Assembly (NCBI RefSeq): GCF_000943545.1
Contig: NZ_JTHP01000029.1
Span: forward strand, 1 to 64,000
DNA length: 64,000 nucleotides
Reading direction: 5' to 3'
Source of the DNA: Paenibacillus terrae
Lineage (GTDB): Bacteria; Bacillota; Bacilli; Paenibacillales; Paenibacillaceae
Below, in pieces: positions 37,659 through 46,859 of the stretch. The notes below the pieces were generated by a model. That model did no database searches, was not told the origin of the DNA, and worked only from the letters and a program-made list of their open reading frames with translations. The translations under genes were made by a program, and so were the position numbers. Positions within the stretch are counted from its first letter, which is position 1. Each line of letters begins with the position of its first letter.

Positions 37659-38942
37659 CTATAGATAGTTCATCGGATTTACTGGTTTGTTATTCTCGCG
37701 CACCTCAAAATGACAGTGGGGTCCTGTTGAATTGCCCGTCGAACCAACTTCTGCAATTTTTTGACCGCGTTTCACAGTCTGTCCTGTACGTACCACCGTA
37801 CCGCCATTGCGAATATGTCCGTACAGAGTCCATAGCCCGTCTCCGTGGTCAATCACAACCGTGTTTCCATACCCACTCCACCATTCCGCAACAATGACAA
37901 CACCGTCTTCTGCTGCATGAATGTCGGTTCCCTGTGGAGCTGCCATATCAATGCCTGTATGGCCTTTAAGCTTGCCGGTAATCGGATGTACCCGCATACC
38001 AAACGTAGATGAGAGTCGGTAATTGGATACAGGCAAAGCCAATGTGCCCGATCCACCCGTATACGTACTGGCTGCCGCATGACTGGAATTCGAGCCTGCG
38101 CCTGAGGATGAAGAAGCATATCGCTTGGCTTCAGCAGCACGTGCAGCCGCTCTAGCACGTGCCGCTTTAGCCGCCTGCTCCGCTCTGAGCTTGTTTTTCT
38201 CCTGCACCAGACCCACACGTTTGTTAGCGAGGGCTACCAGCATATCATTTTGCTCTTCACTGATTTCATCCGACTCAGCAATATCATGATCATAATTGGC
38301 TATCAATCTTTGCTTCTCTTGCTCCTTCGAATTCAGTTCTGCTTTGGCACCCTGTTTAAGGGCATACAGCTTCTTGGCATTTTTATATTCCGTGTCGAGC
38401 TGCTTCTTCTTGCTTACGACCAGAGCCTTGTCCTTTTTATGCTCGTCCAACAGGATTTGATCCTGCTCCACGATCGTTTTCAGGGAATCCACCCGGCTGA
38501 GGAAATCGCTAAAGCTGGCCGAAGACATAAGCACGTCCATATACGAGACCGTTCCGTCCGTATACATCAAGCGCACACGGGTTTCCAGCATCTTTTCACG
38601 TGCCTGAATGCGGTCAATGGCTTCAGATAAATCTTTTTTGGTTGCACGCAGATTATCTTCGGTTTGATCAATCTGGACCGCTACACGAGTCAACTGGTCG
38701 CTGACGCTGTTAATCTGGTCGAGTACAATTTTCAGGTTTTGTACGGTTTTATTTTTGTAATGTTGGGCATACTGTTTATCTTGAGCTGCCTTTTCCTGCT
38801 GTTGCTTGGCAGATTGGGCCTGCTTTTCCAAATGATTCAGTTGCGAATTGATTTCATGCATGCTTTTGGCATATCCGTCAGAGGGCTGGATTAGCAATGC
38901 GGCTACCAGGGTAGCGGCCAACACAGATCCTGTTTTTTTCAA
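37659..38942 (-). CDS. EnvC/PcsB-like murein hydrolase with coiled coil and M23 (LytM) domain
   Basis: Exported 427-residue peptidoglycan endopeptidase or hydrolase activator. The signal peptide is at about 1-25. A long coiled coil (about 28-270, with the PcsB-like VRLMYTDGTVSYMDVLMSS) precedes an Ala/Ser-rich linker and an M23 domain (about 310-427). Zinc-site residues are visible in HTGIDMAAPQG and HCHFEVREN. The start is TTG, with GGGGAG upstream. It sits directly after ftsEX. In other bacteria FtsEX controls such coiled-coil hydrolases (EnvC, PcsB, CwlO), so this protein is the likely partner of FtsX here. Confidence 0.9.
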   Translation of the reverse strand: MKKTGSVLAATLVAALLIQPSDGYAKSMHEINSQLNHLEKQAQSAKQQQEKAAQDKQYAQHYKNKTVQNLKIVLDQINSVSDQLTRVAVQIDQTEDNLRATKKDLSEAIDRIQAREKMLETRVRLMYTDGTVSYMDVLMSSASFSDFLSRVDSLKTIVEQDQILLDEHKKDKALVVSKKKQLDTEYKNAKKLYALKQGAKAELNSKEQEKQRLIANYDHDIAESDEISEEQNDMLVALANKRVGLVQEKNKLRAEQAAKAARARAAARAAEAKRYASSSSGAGSNSSHAAASTYTGGSGTLALPVSNYRLSSTFGMRVHPITGKLKGHTGIDMAAPQGTDIHAAEDGVVIVAEWWSGYGNTVVIDHGDGLWTLYGHIRNGGTVVRTGQTVKRGQKIAEVGSTGNSTGPHCHFEVRENNKPVNPMNYL

Positions 38943-39026
38943 CTTGCACTCCCCATCCTTTATCGCAAAATAACACCGGCTTCCCCGTTCTAAAGAATAC
39001 CGACTGTGACGTCCACCAATGAATTT

Positions 39027-39944
39027 TTATACTTTCAAGAACTTGCGCATGGATAGGGTACTGCCTACAATCCCGACGAGCATCCCCAAAATGATTAGCA
39101 AGGCACTCAATTGAATCCAAACGCCCTGAAGCGGCATAAGCTTCAACATGTTCAGTGCAATATCGCCTTGAACGGCTGTAAGCAAACGCTGATAACCAGC
39201 AAACAAAATACCTACCGTAATCACGGAACCCATCAGGCCAATAAGCGCACCTTCAATAAAAAACGGCCATCGTATAAAAAAGTTGGTCGCACCAACCAGT
39301 TTCATAATGCCAATCTCTTTGCGTCGTGCCAGAATGGTCACGCGGATCGTATTCGAAATCAGGAACATGGACATAAGCCCCAATCCAGCTACGAATACAA
39401 AGCCCACATTACGGATGAGCTTGGTAATGGTGAAGAGCGTCTCCACGGTACCTTTTCCATAACGGACCTTTAAAATCGGTTTCTCCGGATGTATCGTGTT
39501 CAGCTTCTCAATCTTCTCAGCCACAAATGGGACCGTCGTCGGTTCAATGACCTCTACAACGATTTTGTCTGGAAGCGGATTGCTGTCCTTATCAAAACCT
39601 TCCAGCAGCTCCTTGCCGCTGTCTCCCAAATCTTTTCGCAGCTCCTCCAAGCCTTGAGCTTTGGTGATAAAGGTGGTTTTGCTAATTTCCGGCATCGCCG
39701 CGATTTCCTTTTGCAGCGTTTCACGCATGTTTTGTTCTACATTCAGCTCCAAAAATACGTTAACCTCCACCTGGCTATCCGCTTGGTCAGCCAGGGAGTT
39801 GACGTTGAGCACCAGCATAATAAACACGCCCAGTATAAGCAGTGACACAACAATCGAGGTGACGGATGCCACGGACATCCAGCCATTGCGGAATATGTTT
39901 TTGAAGCCTTCCCGCAGATGACGCAAGAAGGTATTAAAAGTCAT
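39027..39944 (-). CDS. ftsX: Cell division ABC transporter permease FtsX
   Basis: Permease-like subunit of 305 residues. The N-terminal helix (VTSIVVSLLILGVFIMLVLN, about 28-47) is followed by an extracellular domain (about 55-165) and three C-terminal helices (VGFVFVAGLGLMSMFLISNT, FFIEGALIGLMGSVITVGIL, LSALLIILGMLVGIVGSTL). ATG overlaps the end of ftsE by 11 bases, the usual coupling. It transmits FtsE ATPase cycles to a wall hydrolase outside, here probably the M23 protein that follows. Confidence 0.95.
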   Translation of the reverse strand: MTFNTFLRHLREGFKNIFRNGWMSVASVTSIVVSLLILGVFIMLVLNVNSLADQADSQVEVNVFLELNVEQNMRETLQKEIAAMPEISKTTFITKAQGLEELRKDLGDSGKELLEGFDKDSNPLPDKIVVEVIEPTTVPFVAEKIEKLNTIHPEKPILKVRYGKGTVETLFTITKLIRNVGFVFVAGLGLMSMFLISNTIRVTILARRKEIGIMKLVGATNFFIRWPFFIEGALIGLMGSVITVGILFAGYQRLLTAVQGDIALNMLKLMPLQGVWIQLSALLIILGMLVGIVGSTLSMRKFLKV

Positions 39945-40620
39945 ATCCGTACTCCCCTCTCACCTGATCTCTTACGATGTTGCCATTTTCAATGGCAATG
40001 ACGCGTTTACGCATAGAGTTTACGATGTCCTTATTGTGTGTCGCCATAACAATGGTCGTGCCGCGAAAATTAATTTCGTCCAGCAACTGCATGATCTCCC
40101 ACGATGTTTCGGGGTCCAGATTACCTGTGGGTTCATCGGCAATGATCACGGACGGATTGTTGACGATAGCCCGTGCGATAGCTACGCGCTGCTGCTCCCC
40201 ACCGGAAAGCTGGGCAGGCTCGCGATTCATTTTCGTTTTCAAGCCAACCAGTTCGAGCACTTCCGGCACCCGCTTGCGAATCAGCTTCTTGGGAGCCTCA
40301 ATGACTTCCATCGCAAAAGCGACATTCTCATAGGCCGTCAAACGCGGCAAAAGCCGGAAATCCTGAAAAATGACTCCGATGTTGCGACGAACGTAGGGAA
40401 TTTTACGCTGCTTGAGCTTCCCGATATTAAATCCATTAACTGAAATTTGCCCCTTGGTCGGTACTTCTTCTCTATAAATAAGCTTCATAAAAGTCGATTT
40501 ACCCGCCCCGGACGGGCCGACTACGTATACGAATTCATTACGGTCAATTTTGACCGACACTCCCTGAAGTGCATGGGTTCCATTAGTATAGGTCTTCCAC
40601 ACATCCTGCATTTCAATCAC
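39934..40620 (-). CDS. ftsE: Cell division ATP-binding protein FtsE
   Basis: ABC ATPase of 228 residues, family length. Walker [15 protein letters not shown] (about 35-48), Q-loop [10 protein letters not shown], signature [15 protein letters not shown], Walker [13 protein letters not shown] and the switch His in MATHNKDIV are intact. The start is GTG after GGGAAGTGA, nine bases before a possible internal ATG. Forms a complex with FtsX. The upstream region holds a long imperfect hairpin (40661-40775). Confidence 0.95.
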   Translation of the reverse strand: MIEMQDVWKTYTNGTHALQGVSVKIDRNEFVYVVGPSGAGKSTFMKLIYREEVPTKGQISVNGFNIGKLKQRKIPYVRRNIGVIFQDFRLLPRLTAYENVAFAMEVIEAPKKLIRKRVPEVLELVGLKTKMNREPAQLSGGEQQRVAIARAIVNNPSVIIADEPTGNLDPETSWEIMQLLDEINFRGTTIVMATHNKDIVNSMRKRVIAIENGNIVRDQVRGEYGYDF

Positions 40621-40660
40621 TCGATCACTTCCCGCTGCTTAATCAGATTACGTATAACTG

Positions 40661-40775
40661 AGCATTTTGCAACAATCCCAAGAGCGATTTCAAATCAGCA
40701 ATATAGAGATCGAAACGGTTTAGTTCGTCTATATATTGTCTTTCGAGCGTTGGGAATCGAATGATGCAAAATGCT
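40661..40775. repeat. Long nested inverted repeat upstream of ftsE
   Basis: Paired arms: AGCATTTTGCA (40661-40671) with TGCAAAATGCT (40765-40775); TCCCAA (40676-40681) with TTGGGA (40750-40755); CAATATAGA (40699-40707) with TCTATATATTG (40728-40738, two-base bulge); CGAA (40711-40714) with TTCG (40724-40727). All pairs nest, giving one long hairpin with internal loops, without a terminator T-tract. Confidence 0.75.
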
Positions 40776-40852
40776 GATAACTTAATATCCATTCGACATA
40801 TTCCATGCATTTCCTTTAAAAAGTCCTGTATTTCATCATACCGTTTATCATT

Positions 40853-40868
40853 GTAACAAATTTGTTAC
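40853..40868. promoter_or_regulatory. Perfect 16-base palindrome, possible operator
   Basis: GTAACAAATTTGTTAC reads the same on both strands. It lies 100 bases upstream of the VanW gene start and is a plausible dimeric repressor site; the binding protein is unknown. Confidence 0.45.
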
Positions 40869-40967
40869 CTGAATAGTACCGAAAGTTTTCTGCTTTTGGC
40901 ACATATATATGAATATTATGGCACATGAATACGCTGCCAAGCTTACGAGACAGGAGACAGCCGTATT

Positions 40968-42386
40968 ATGAAAAAAATTCATTTATCCTTCATCTGGATA
41001 TGGACTGTAATTCTGGCGCTGGCCATGTTGTGGGGAGGACTACATTTGTACGCCGACAGGCAAACGCTGCCGAAGGGCGTAACAGTCGGAGGAGTCAATA
41101 TGGGAAATATGGATAAAACAGCTGCGCTCCGACTGCTGGACACAAAGCTGAATGCATTGAAGCAACGCCCCCTGATCCTGACGGACAGCGACAGTAGCGC
41201 GCAGGATATCAAGCTTACGCTCAGGGAAGCGGGTATCCACTATGAAGCGAAGGCATTCCGTGATGCCGTGAATGCGCTCGTCTCGGAGCATCTTTGGACT
41301 CGTGCGCAGACGCGGTTTTCCTTTGGAAAAGAATGGACCATCACACCTTCCCGGCAGGGGTCAGCCTTGCAGGCCAGGTTCGGAGCTAATTGGGAGGAAC
41401 AGCGTTACGGCAAGCCTGTCAATGCCGTGCGCCAGATCGACGGGGACGATCAGATTCGCTATATTCCCGGCCGCTCTGCCAGGCGCCTGGATTGGCCCAA
41501 ACTGGGCGTAGCGCTGGATAAGGCGCTGCCCAAGGATTTTACTGCTTCCGGGGAGCCGGTGCGGGTGGAGTTGCCGTTTCGTCAACTAGAGCCGGACATT
41601 ACGGTGGACGGTCTGCGGAGCGAAGGGATTGAGCGCAAAATTGTCCAGTTTTCCACCAGCCTCAGCAGCAGCTCGGAAGGACGTGTGTACAACGTCAATT
41701 CGGCGGCAAGCACCGTTGACGGTTTGATTCTCAAGCCGGGCGAGATATTCGATTATGGTCAAATCATTGCCAAGGCTGAGCGCACACACGGCTTTCGTGA
41801 AGCCCCGGTGATCGTAAACGGGCAGCTGGAACCGGGCATTGGCGGCGGGATTTGTCAGGTATCCAGCACCGTCTATAATGCGGCGCTGCGAGTCGGTCTG
41901 GACATTGTTGAGCGCCGCAACCATTCCTTGCCGGTCAGCTACCTGCCCAAAGGTCAGGATGCAACTTTTGCTACAGGATCTATCAATTTCCGCTTCAAAA
42001 ACAATACAGGCAAACATTTGCTCCTTCGTGCCGCTGTCCAAAACCGGACGCTTACCGTCAAATTTTTCGGCACATTCCCGCCCAATGTGTCCTATGAGCT
42101 GGAATCGCGTACGGTTCGTGTATTACCCATCCCAGAGAAAACAATCCGTAATGACTCACTTTCCCCCGGCTTCTATCAGGTGCTTCGGCAGGGCAAGGCA
42201 GGATACGTGGTGGAAACGTACCGAATGAAGATCGTAGATGGCAAGACCGTGGAACGCACCCGAATCAGCCGTGATACCTACCGTGCGCAGCAGCGTATTG
42301 TGGCTGTTCACAGCGGAAGCACATCGCCTGAGCCGCAAACACGCGAACAGCAGGAGCCTATTATAGAAGACGGCATAAGTGAATAA
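40968..42386 (+). CDS. VanW family protein (YoaR-like)
   Basis: Exported or membrane-anchored wall protein of 472 residues. The N-terminal hydrophobic segment (about 4-25, LSFIWIWTVILALAMLWGGL) is followed by a putative peptidoglycan-binding (PG_binding_4) region from KGVTVGGVNMGNMDKTAAL to about 200. The VanW domain covers about 225-365 with KPGEIFDYGQII, GGGICQVSSTVYNAAL and GSINFRFKNNTGKHLLL. VanW is found near vancomycin-resistance operons, but its biochemical role is not settled. ATG follows AGGAGACAG. It is divergent from ftsE and ends in a terminator shared with the SLH gene. Confidence 0.88.
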   Translation: MKKIHLSFIWIWTVILALAMLWGGLHLYADRQTLPKGVTVGGVNMGNMDKTAALRLLDTKLNALKQRPLILTDSDSSAQDIKLTLREAGIHYEAKAFRDAVNALVSEHLWTRAQTRFSFGKEWTITPSRQGSALQARFGANWEEQRYGKPVNAVRQIDGDDQIRYIPGRSARRLDWPKLGVALDKALPKDFTASGEPVRVELPFRQLEPDITVDGLRSEGIERKIVQFSTSLSSSSEGRVYNVNSAASTVDGLILKPGEIFDYGQIIAKAERTHGFREAPVIVNGQLEPGIGGGICQVSSTVYNAALRVGLDIVERRNHSLPVSYLPKGQDATFATGSINFRFKNNTGKHLLLRAAVQNRTLTVKFFGTFPPNVSYELESRTVRVLPIPEKTIRNDSLSPGFYQVLRQGKAGYVVETYRMKIVDGKTVERTRISRDTYRAQQRIVAVHSGSTSPEPQTREQQEPIIEDGISE

Positions 42387-42405
42387 AGCATGCATACAAG
42401 CATAA

Positions 42406-42464
42406 CAAAAAATCCCCCTTCGACTACCGCCTGAATTGGTACCAGCGGAGTTAAAGGGGGATTT
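42406..42464. terminator. Bidirectional terminator, VanW and SLH genes
   Basis: AAATCCCCCTT pairs perfectly with AAGGGGGATTT over 11 bp, with A- and T-rich flanks. Confidence 0.85.
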
Positions 42465-42481
42465 CAAGTGACGGGATGATT

Positions 42482-43627
42482 TTACTCGCTGCGTTTGCCT
42501 GAAACAGAAATTTCTACAGGCGCACTTTCGCTTCCGTCTGCATCCACTGCTTTGACAACCAGCCTAACAGTGGCTTTTTGAGTAAGCACGCTAATGCTAA
42601 ACGTACCATCGTCCTTGGCTACTGCACTACCGATTGGCAGATCGTTGGAATAGACGGTTACTGTGGAACCTGCTTTAGCTGTCCCCGTAATCGTACCTTC
42701 GCCGTCATGCACTTCGTTTACTTTAAGTGTATCACTGGAAGCTACCGCATCAGTGCTTGTATCTGTCGTTGTGGAGCTGTCCGTAGTCGTATCCGTGCTG
42801 TTGTTCGTTGTGCTGTCCGTAGTCGTTTTCGTGCTGTCTGTGCTGGTGCTGCTATCTTCTGTTTCGCTTCCAGGAGCAGTAGACGTGTTACCATACGTCG
42901 AATCCGTAACGTTACCGTATGTGGAATCTGTTACCGTTCCGCCAGGAGTCGATGTGAGATTATCAATCGCGCTCATATTGTAACCGGAAGCTGCGTCCAG
43001 AATAGCAACCGCTTCTGCACGTGTCAGCGACTTCAATGGCTGGAATTTACCATCAGGATAACCGTTGATGATTTTTTGCTCCGCAGCAGCGGCTACACTT
43101 TTCTTCGCCCATGATCCGATTTTGTCGGAGTCTATGAACTTGGTAACATCTGCCGCGTTACCTGCTGTCAGTCCAATGGCCTTGCCCACAATAGCGGCAG
43201 CTTCCTGACGCGTTACTTTTCCATTCGGTTTGAGCTTGTTATCTGCATAGCCGCTTATGTAACCTGCATTCACGGCATTTGTCAGTTCATTGAATGCCCA
43301 GTGCGAAGCTGGTACATCTGTGAACGTTCTGTTTCCATTACCGTTTACCTGAACACTGTCCGCATACGTTACGTCCGTCACGGGTGGAGTATCCTGCGTG
43401 AACGTACCGAGACTACGGTTCAAGAGAACGATAAATTCTGCACGTGTGATGGCCGCATCCGTTTTCACCGCACCGTTTAATTTTCCTGTAGCCGACCAAC
43501 GTTGTACCTGGTCTCCTGCCCAATGACCGCTTGTATTCTGAGGAGCGGCTGCTGCTGCGCTGAATGCGCTAAGAATAAGACCTGTACTCAATACACCAGT
43601 AACTGTGTTTCTGAACTTATTTCCCAT
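42482..43627 (-). CDS. SLH-domain surface protein
   Basis: Exported surface protein of 381 residues. The signal peptide is at about 1-28. Three S-layer homology domains at about 32-75, 98-150 and 160-215 (HWAGDQVQRWSATGKLNG; HWAFNELTNAVNAGYISGY; SWAKKSVAAAAEQKIINGY) bind pyruvylated secondary wall polymers. A low-complexity Thr/Ser/Asp linker follows (about 222-300, including a nine-residue tandem VTDSTYGN unit), then one bacterial Ig-like domain (about 305-375, GTITGTAKAGSTVTVYSNDL). ATG follows AAGGAGG. The protein has no catalytic module, so it may serve as a coat or adhesion protein. Confidence 0.9.
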   Translation of the reverse strand: MGNKFRNTVTGVLSTGLILSAFSAAAAAPQNTSGHWAGDQVQRWSATGKLNGAVKTDAAITRAEFIVLLNRSLGTFTQDTPPVTDVTYADSVQVNGNGNRTFTDVPASHWAFNELTNAVNAGYISGYADNKLKPNGKVTRQEAAAIVGKAIGLTAGNAADVTKFIDSDKIGSWAKKSVAAAAEQKIINGYPDGKFQPLKSLTRAEAVAILDAASGYNMSAIDNLTSTPGGTVTDSTYGNVTDSTYGNTSTAPGSETEDSSTSTDSTKTTTDSTTNNSTDTTTDSSTTTDTSTDAVASSDTLKVNEVHDGEGTITGTAKAGSTVTVYSNDLPIGSAVAKDDGTFSISVLTQKATVRLVVKAVDADGSESAPVEISVSGKRSE

Positions 43628-43859
43628 ACTCTGAATTCCTCCTTATGATTGGCTTCACCATTCTTTTTTAAACACTTTACCAGAAATCAAACCCAAAAAA
43701 CCCCCAAATTAAAAAAATCGTCCCATATAACCATAACCCGTCCTTATGTAGCATAAATGGGACTCAGGACTTAATACCTAGTTATTCACTAGGATATGTA
43801 TATTTGGACAGACTACGTTATACTGAAATCACAAAATCCCTAGTAAAAGAGGTTTTCCT

Positions 43860-44648
43860 ATGGCTCTTATTCAATGTCAGTTTTATTCAGAAGTCCTTGG
43901 CTTGAGCACATCCATGCATGTTATTCTCCCTCAGGAAACCCGTTCGCAGATAGGACTGGAGGGCAAGCAAGGAACCGGACCACACCCAACACTGTATTTA
44001 CTGCACGGCCTGTCGGACGATGATTCGATCTGGTTACGCAGAACCTCCATTGAACGCTACGTTGCTTCACTGGGGATTGCTGTTGTAATGCCGCAGATTC
44101 ACCGGAGTTTTTATACCAATATGGAGCAGGGAGGGGCTTACGGGACCTTTATCAGTGAAGAATTGCCGGCTTTGGCACGCTCCTTCTTCCCTCTGTCCGC
44201 CAAGCGGGAAGACAATTTTGTGGCGGGTCTTTCCATGGGCGGGTATGGTGCCTTCAAACTGGCACTCCAACATCCAGAGCGCTTTGCGGCCGCTGCCAGT
44301 CTCTCGGGGGTAATAGATTTACACGCGGCACGCATCGACCCTATACATAAAGCGATGAGTTCGGCGGAATGGAGTCACATTTTTGGTCCAGATGAAATAC
44401 GCGGAACAGATCACGACTTGCTGGAGTTGCTACAACGTCATGCTACCTTGGGAACTTCACTCCCCCTGCTCTACCAATGCTGTGGTACGGAGGATTTTCT
44501 GTATGAGGGAAACCAGACCTTTCGTAAAGCGTGCGATACTGCCGGGATTCCACTGACCTACGAAGAGGGTCCAGGGACTCATGAATGGGGATACTGGGAC
44601 GCGAAAATACAGGATGTACTCGCCTGGTTGCCGCTCAAGGGGCGATAA
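43860..44648 (+). CDS. Esterase, alpha/beta hydrolase (EstA / S-formylglutathione hydrolase type)
   Basis: Cytoplasmic serine esterase of 262 residues. The nucleophile elbow is [14 protein letters not shown] (Ser near 125); the oxyanion region reads [16 protein letters not shown]; the catalytic Asp and His candidates are in [11 protein letters not shown] and GTHEWGYWD. It belongs to the esterase D/tributyrin esterase group that cleaves short acyl esters, for example acetyl groups on sugars. AGAGG precedes ATG. It stands alone between the SLH gene and the glycan operon; a link to sugar deacetylation is only suggested by location. Confidence 0.88.
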   Translation: MALIQCQFYSEVLGLSTSMHVILPQETRSQIGLEGKQGTGPHPTLYLLHGLSDDDSIWLRRTSIERYVASLGIAVVMPQIHRSFYTNMEQGGAYGTFISEELPALARSFFPLSAKREDNFVAGLSMGGYGAFKLALQHPERFAAAASLSGVIDLHAARIDPIHKAMSSAEWSHIFGPDEIRGTDHDLLELLQRHATLGTSLPLLYQCCGTEDFLYEGNQTFRKACDTAGIPLTYEEGPGTHEWGYWDAKIQDVLAWLPLKGR

Positions 44649-44660
44649 ATAAGTGTAAAA

Positions 44661-44715
44661 AATACCCGCAGCTTCCCTCGCCGTATCATGGCGAAGTGGT
44701 TAAGCTACGGGTATT
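44661..44715. terminator. Terminator between esterase gene and glycan operon
   Basis: AATACCCG (44661-44668) pairs with CGGGTATT (44708-44715); a second stem AGCTT/AAGCT lies inside. Confidence 0.7.
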
Positions 44716-44761
44716 CATTATGAAGCTATATGCCAATCAAGATTCAGGGTCTTGCCACACA

Positions 44762-46393
44762 TCAAGGAGCTGTCGTCGTAGCCGTAGATGGAGAATCAGA
44801 TTGTGACTTGGGTAGCACTTTGTACAAGCGCCATTCCCCATTAAACTCGCGTTCGAGCTGAACCCAGGGTGCTCCTTTTTCATACAAATTCGGATACACC
44901 ATGTTGATTTTACTCAGTGGCATGCCCGACTTGATCTGAGGTACAAGGATATAATCCACATGACTTTCCTGTGGATAGCTTAATGCCCTATTAAACGTAT
45001 AATCACTTGTGATCAGGAAGCGCTTCGGATACTGGCTATATACAATCATGGTGTAGGCTGAGGCCGAATCGGTCATAATGGTTGACTTTGGCAAATGCTC
45101 ATCCAGCCAGACTGCAATTTTCCGGTCCGATTCCTGTCTCACATAGTTCACATTCCCTGTTCGTGTGAGGAAGCTGTTCTCATCCGGCGCGATATCCGGG
45201 CGAGTCAGTGCATAGGAGAGTAATCCGGCCGTAAGCACCAGACTGACGGACACCAGACCAAAGGCCGCCCGCCGCGCTCTACCCTGGAGCTGACTCAGCT
45301 CATACGGCAGCCAGGCGACGGTAATCGGAAACACGTACATAAAATAGCGGAACCATCCATATGAGGATTGCTTCATCATGAGTAAAAATTGTAAACCCGG
45401 CACAGACAGGAACAACAGTAAAATAACCAGCGTTCCCCACCGCAACAACCGCCCGCTTAACAGTCGAATGAACAGAATAGCGAACAACGGCACGGAATAC
45501 CAGAGGGTTTTAGAAGCGATAAATTTCAAGGCAACCAACGGATGATTAAAGATTTCCACGAATTTATCATCATTTAGCAATTCTGCCGATTGCGCCGTGT
45601 TGGAATACTCCGAATTAAGGAAATAGAAGGCATTTCCCATAATGAGATAGTTAAAGAAAATCCACAACAGACCGGAAAAAACAACAGGCAGCAGGAGAAG
45701 CAGCCAGGTCGCCTCGACCTTATGTAGCTTTTCCCGAAAAGGCAGCTCACGTCTGCCCATGTTCCGGTGAAGAAACAGAATGGCCACGACCACGCCGCCC
45801 GCCATCGCCACCCCGAGGGGGACTGCCTCATATCGAGTCCAGAACGCCATGGCAAGCGCTAATCCGGATACGATCAGACTCGCCGTCATGCGGTCCTTGA
45901 GCCACAGCGCAAATTCAATCACCGTCATCATAATAAAATATATGTATAGCGAATCGCTCAGCCCGTTGGCACCGAACAATAAAATAAACGGATTCAGCGC
46001 ATAGAACAGCGCCAGCATCAAGCTCATTCCCGAGCTAAGCCCTGTTCTGACACCCGCCCGATACAGCAGCACAGCTGTCAAAGCGGCAAAGGTAGCACTC
46101 AGGATGACAGCCGCCAATCCGTAGGATGCTAATGCCGGAAATAATGGGTACAGCAGTAATATCACCATTTCCAAAAGACTGGGCAACGGATTCCAGATGA
46201 ATCCGATGGCACCCAAATGCGGATCACGGCTATATAGCACATAAAATGCATTGGCTACGCGACTGAGCGCGTCCGTATGCATGTATCCCAGAACATAACT
46301 GAAATAAATGCCTGCGAACAGCTCCAGCGCAAGTATAAACACAAACAGACCTATAACCATCCATCTGTTTGCTGACCATTTGCGAAAGGACAT
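44762..46393 (-). CDS. Polytopic membrane glycosyltransferase, GT39/ArnT-like (GT-C fold)
   Basis: Integral membrane protein of 543 residues with about ten to eleven hydrophobic helices, consistent with a GT-C enzyme that uses polyprenyl-phosphate sugars. The first outer loop carries an acidic residue in YMHTDALSRVANAFYVLYSR, as expected for the catalytic Asp of this fold. The C-terminal 130 residues (from about 400) form a soluble extracellular domain. It closes a five-gene minus-strand cluster with a polyprenyl-phosphate GT2 enzyme and a GtrA flippase, so it probably transfers the flipped sugar to an extracellular acceptor. The acceptor is unknown. Confidence 0.8.
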   Translation of the reverse strand: MSFRKWSANRWMVIGLFVFILALELFAGIYFSYVLGYMHTDALSRVANAFYVLYSRDPHLGAIGFIWNPLPSLLEMVILLLYPLFPALASYGLAAVILSATFAALTAVLLYRAGVRTGLSSGMSLMLALFYALNPFILLFGANGLSDSLYIYFIMMTVIEFALWLKDRMTASLIVSGLALAMAFWTRYEAVPLGVAMAGGVVVAILFLHRNMGRRELPFREKLHKVEATWLLLLLPVVFSGLLWIFFNYLIMGNAFYFLNSEYSNTAQSAELLNDDKFVEIFNHPLVALKFIASKTLWYSVPLFAILFIRLLSGRLLRWGTLVILLLFLSVPGLQFLLMMKQSSYGWFRYFMYVFPITVAWLPYELSQLQGRARRAAFGLVSVSLVLTAGLLSYALTRPDIAPDENSFLTRTGNVNYVRQESDRKIAVWLDEHLPKSTIMTDSASAYTMIVYSQYPKRFLITSDYTFNRALSYPQESHVDYILVPQIKSGMPLSKINMVYPNLYEKGAPWVQLEREFNGEWRLYKVLPKSQSDSPSTATTTAP

Positions 46394-46439
46394 TCCTCTC
46401 GTTCCCCCTCAAACTTGTTACGGTGTTTTTTTCTCAAAA

Positions 46440-46859
46440 TTATGAAGTCTCTTTCTGACGCTGTTGTGGAACGGAGAAAATCCAATAGCGATTCCAGATA
46501 TAATTGTGAACGGGCACGATGATGGTGGTCAGTACCTCACCGATCAGATACGACCAGCCGATCCAGTGAATGGTTGCGTACATCAGACCTGCATTCAAGA
46601 GCAGGCCACAGGAGCAGACCAACAAATATTTAAGAAACTGGGTGCGACTCCCCTCCCCGGTAGGCTCGAATGTCCAGTTCCGGTTCAGCACATACGATAC
46701 AAGCAGCGTGACTACGAATCCGATCGTAGTAGCCGTTACCGCAGGCACCCTGAACAGTTCCACCAGCAGTACAAGTACACCGACATGGATACCTGTACCC
46801 AGCAGCCCCACAATGCCATATTTAATGATTGGATACTTTAGATATGAACGTCTGATCAT
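46440..46859 (-). CDS. GtrA-family membrane protein
   Basis: Putative lipid-linked sugar flippase of 139 residues with four hydrophobic helices (IIKYGIVGLLGTGIHVGVLV, VTATTIGFVVTLLVSYVLN, and two more) and the family motif YVLNRNWTFEP. I chose ATG at 46859, preceded by GGGAG; an upstream in-frame start would overlap the previous gene further. The gene overlaps the GT2 gene by 38 bases, consistent with coupled expression. Confidence 0.87.
   Translation of the reverse strand: MIRRSYLKYPIIKYGIVGLLGTGIHVGVLVLLVELFRVPAVTATTIGFVVTLLVSYVLNRNWTFEPTGEGSRTQFLKYLLVCSCGLLLNAGLMYATIHWIGWSYLIGEVLTTIIVPVHNYIWNRYWIFSVPQQRQKETS

Larger units (their letters stand above)
40621..40967. other. Divergent region between ftsE and the VanW gene
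   Basis: No gene is present. The gap contains a 115-base nested inverted repeat (40661-40775) and a perfect 16-base palindrome (40853-40868), listed below. Promoters of both genes must lie here; none was clear enough to mark. Confidence 0.5.
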
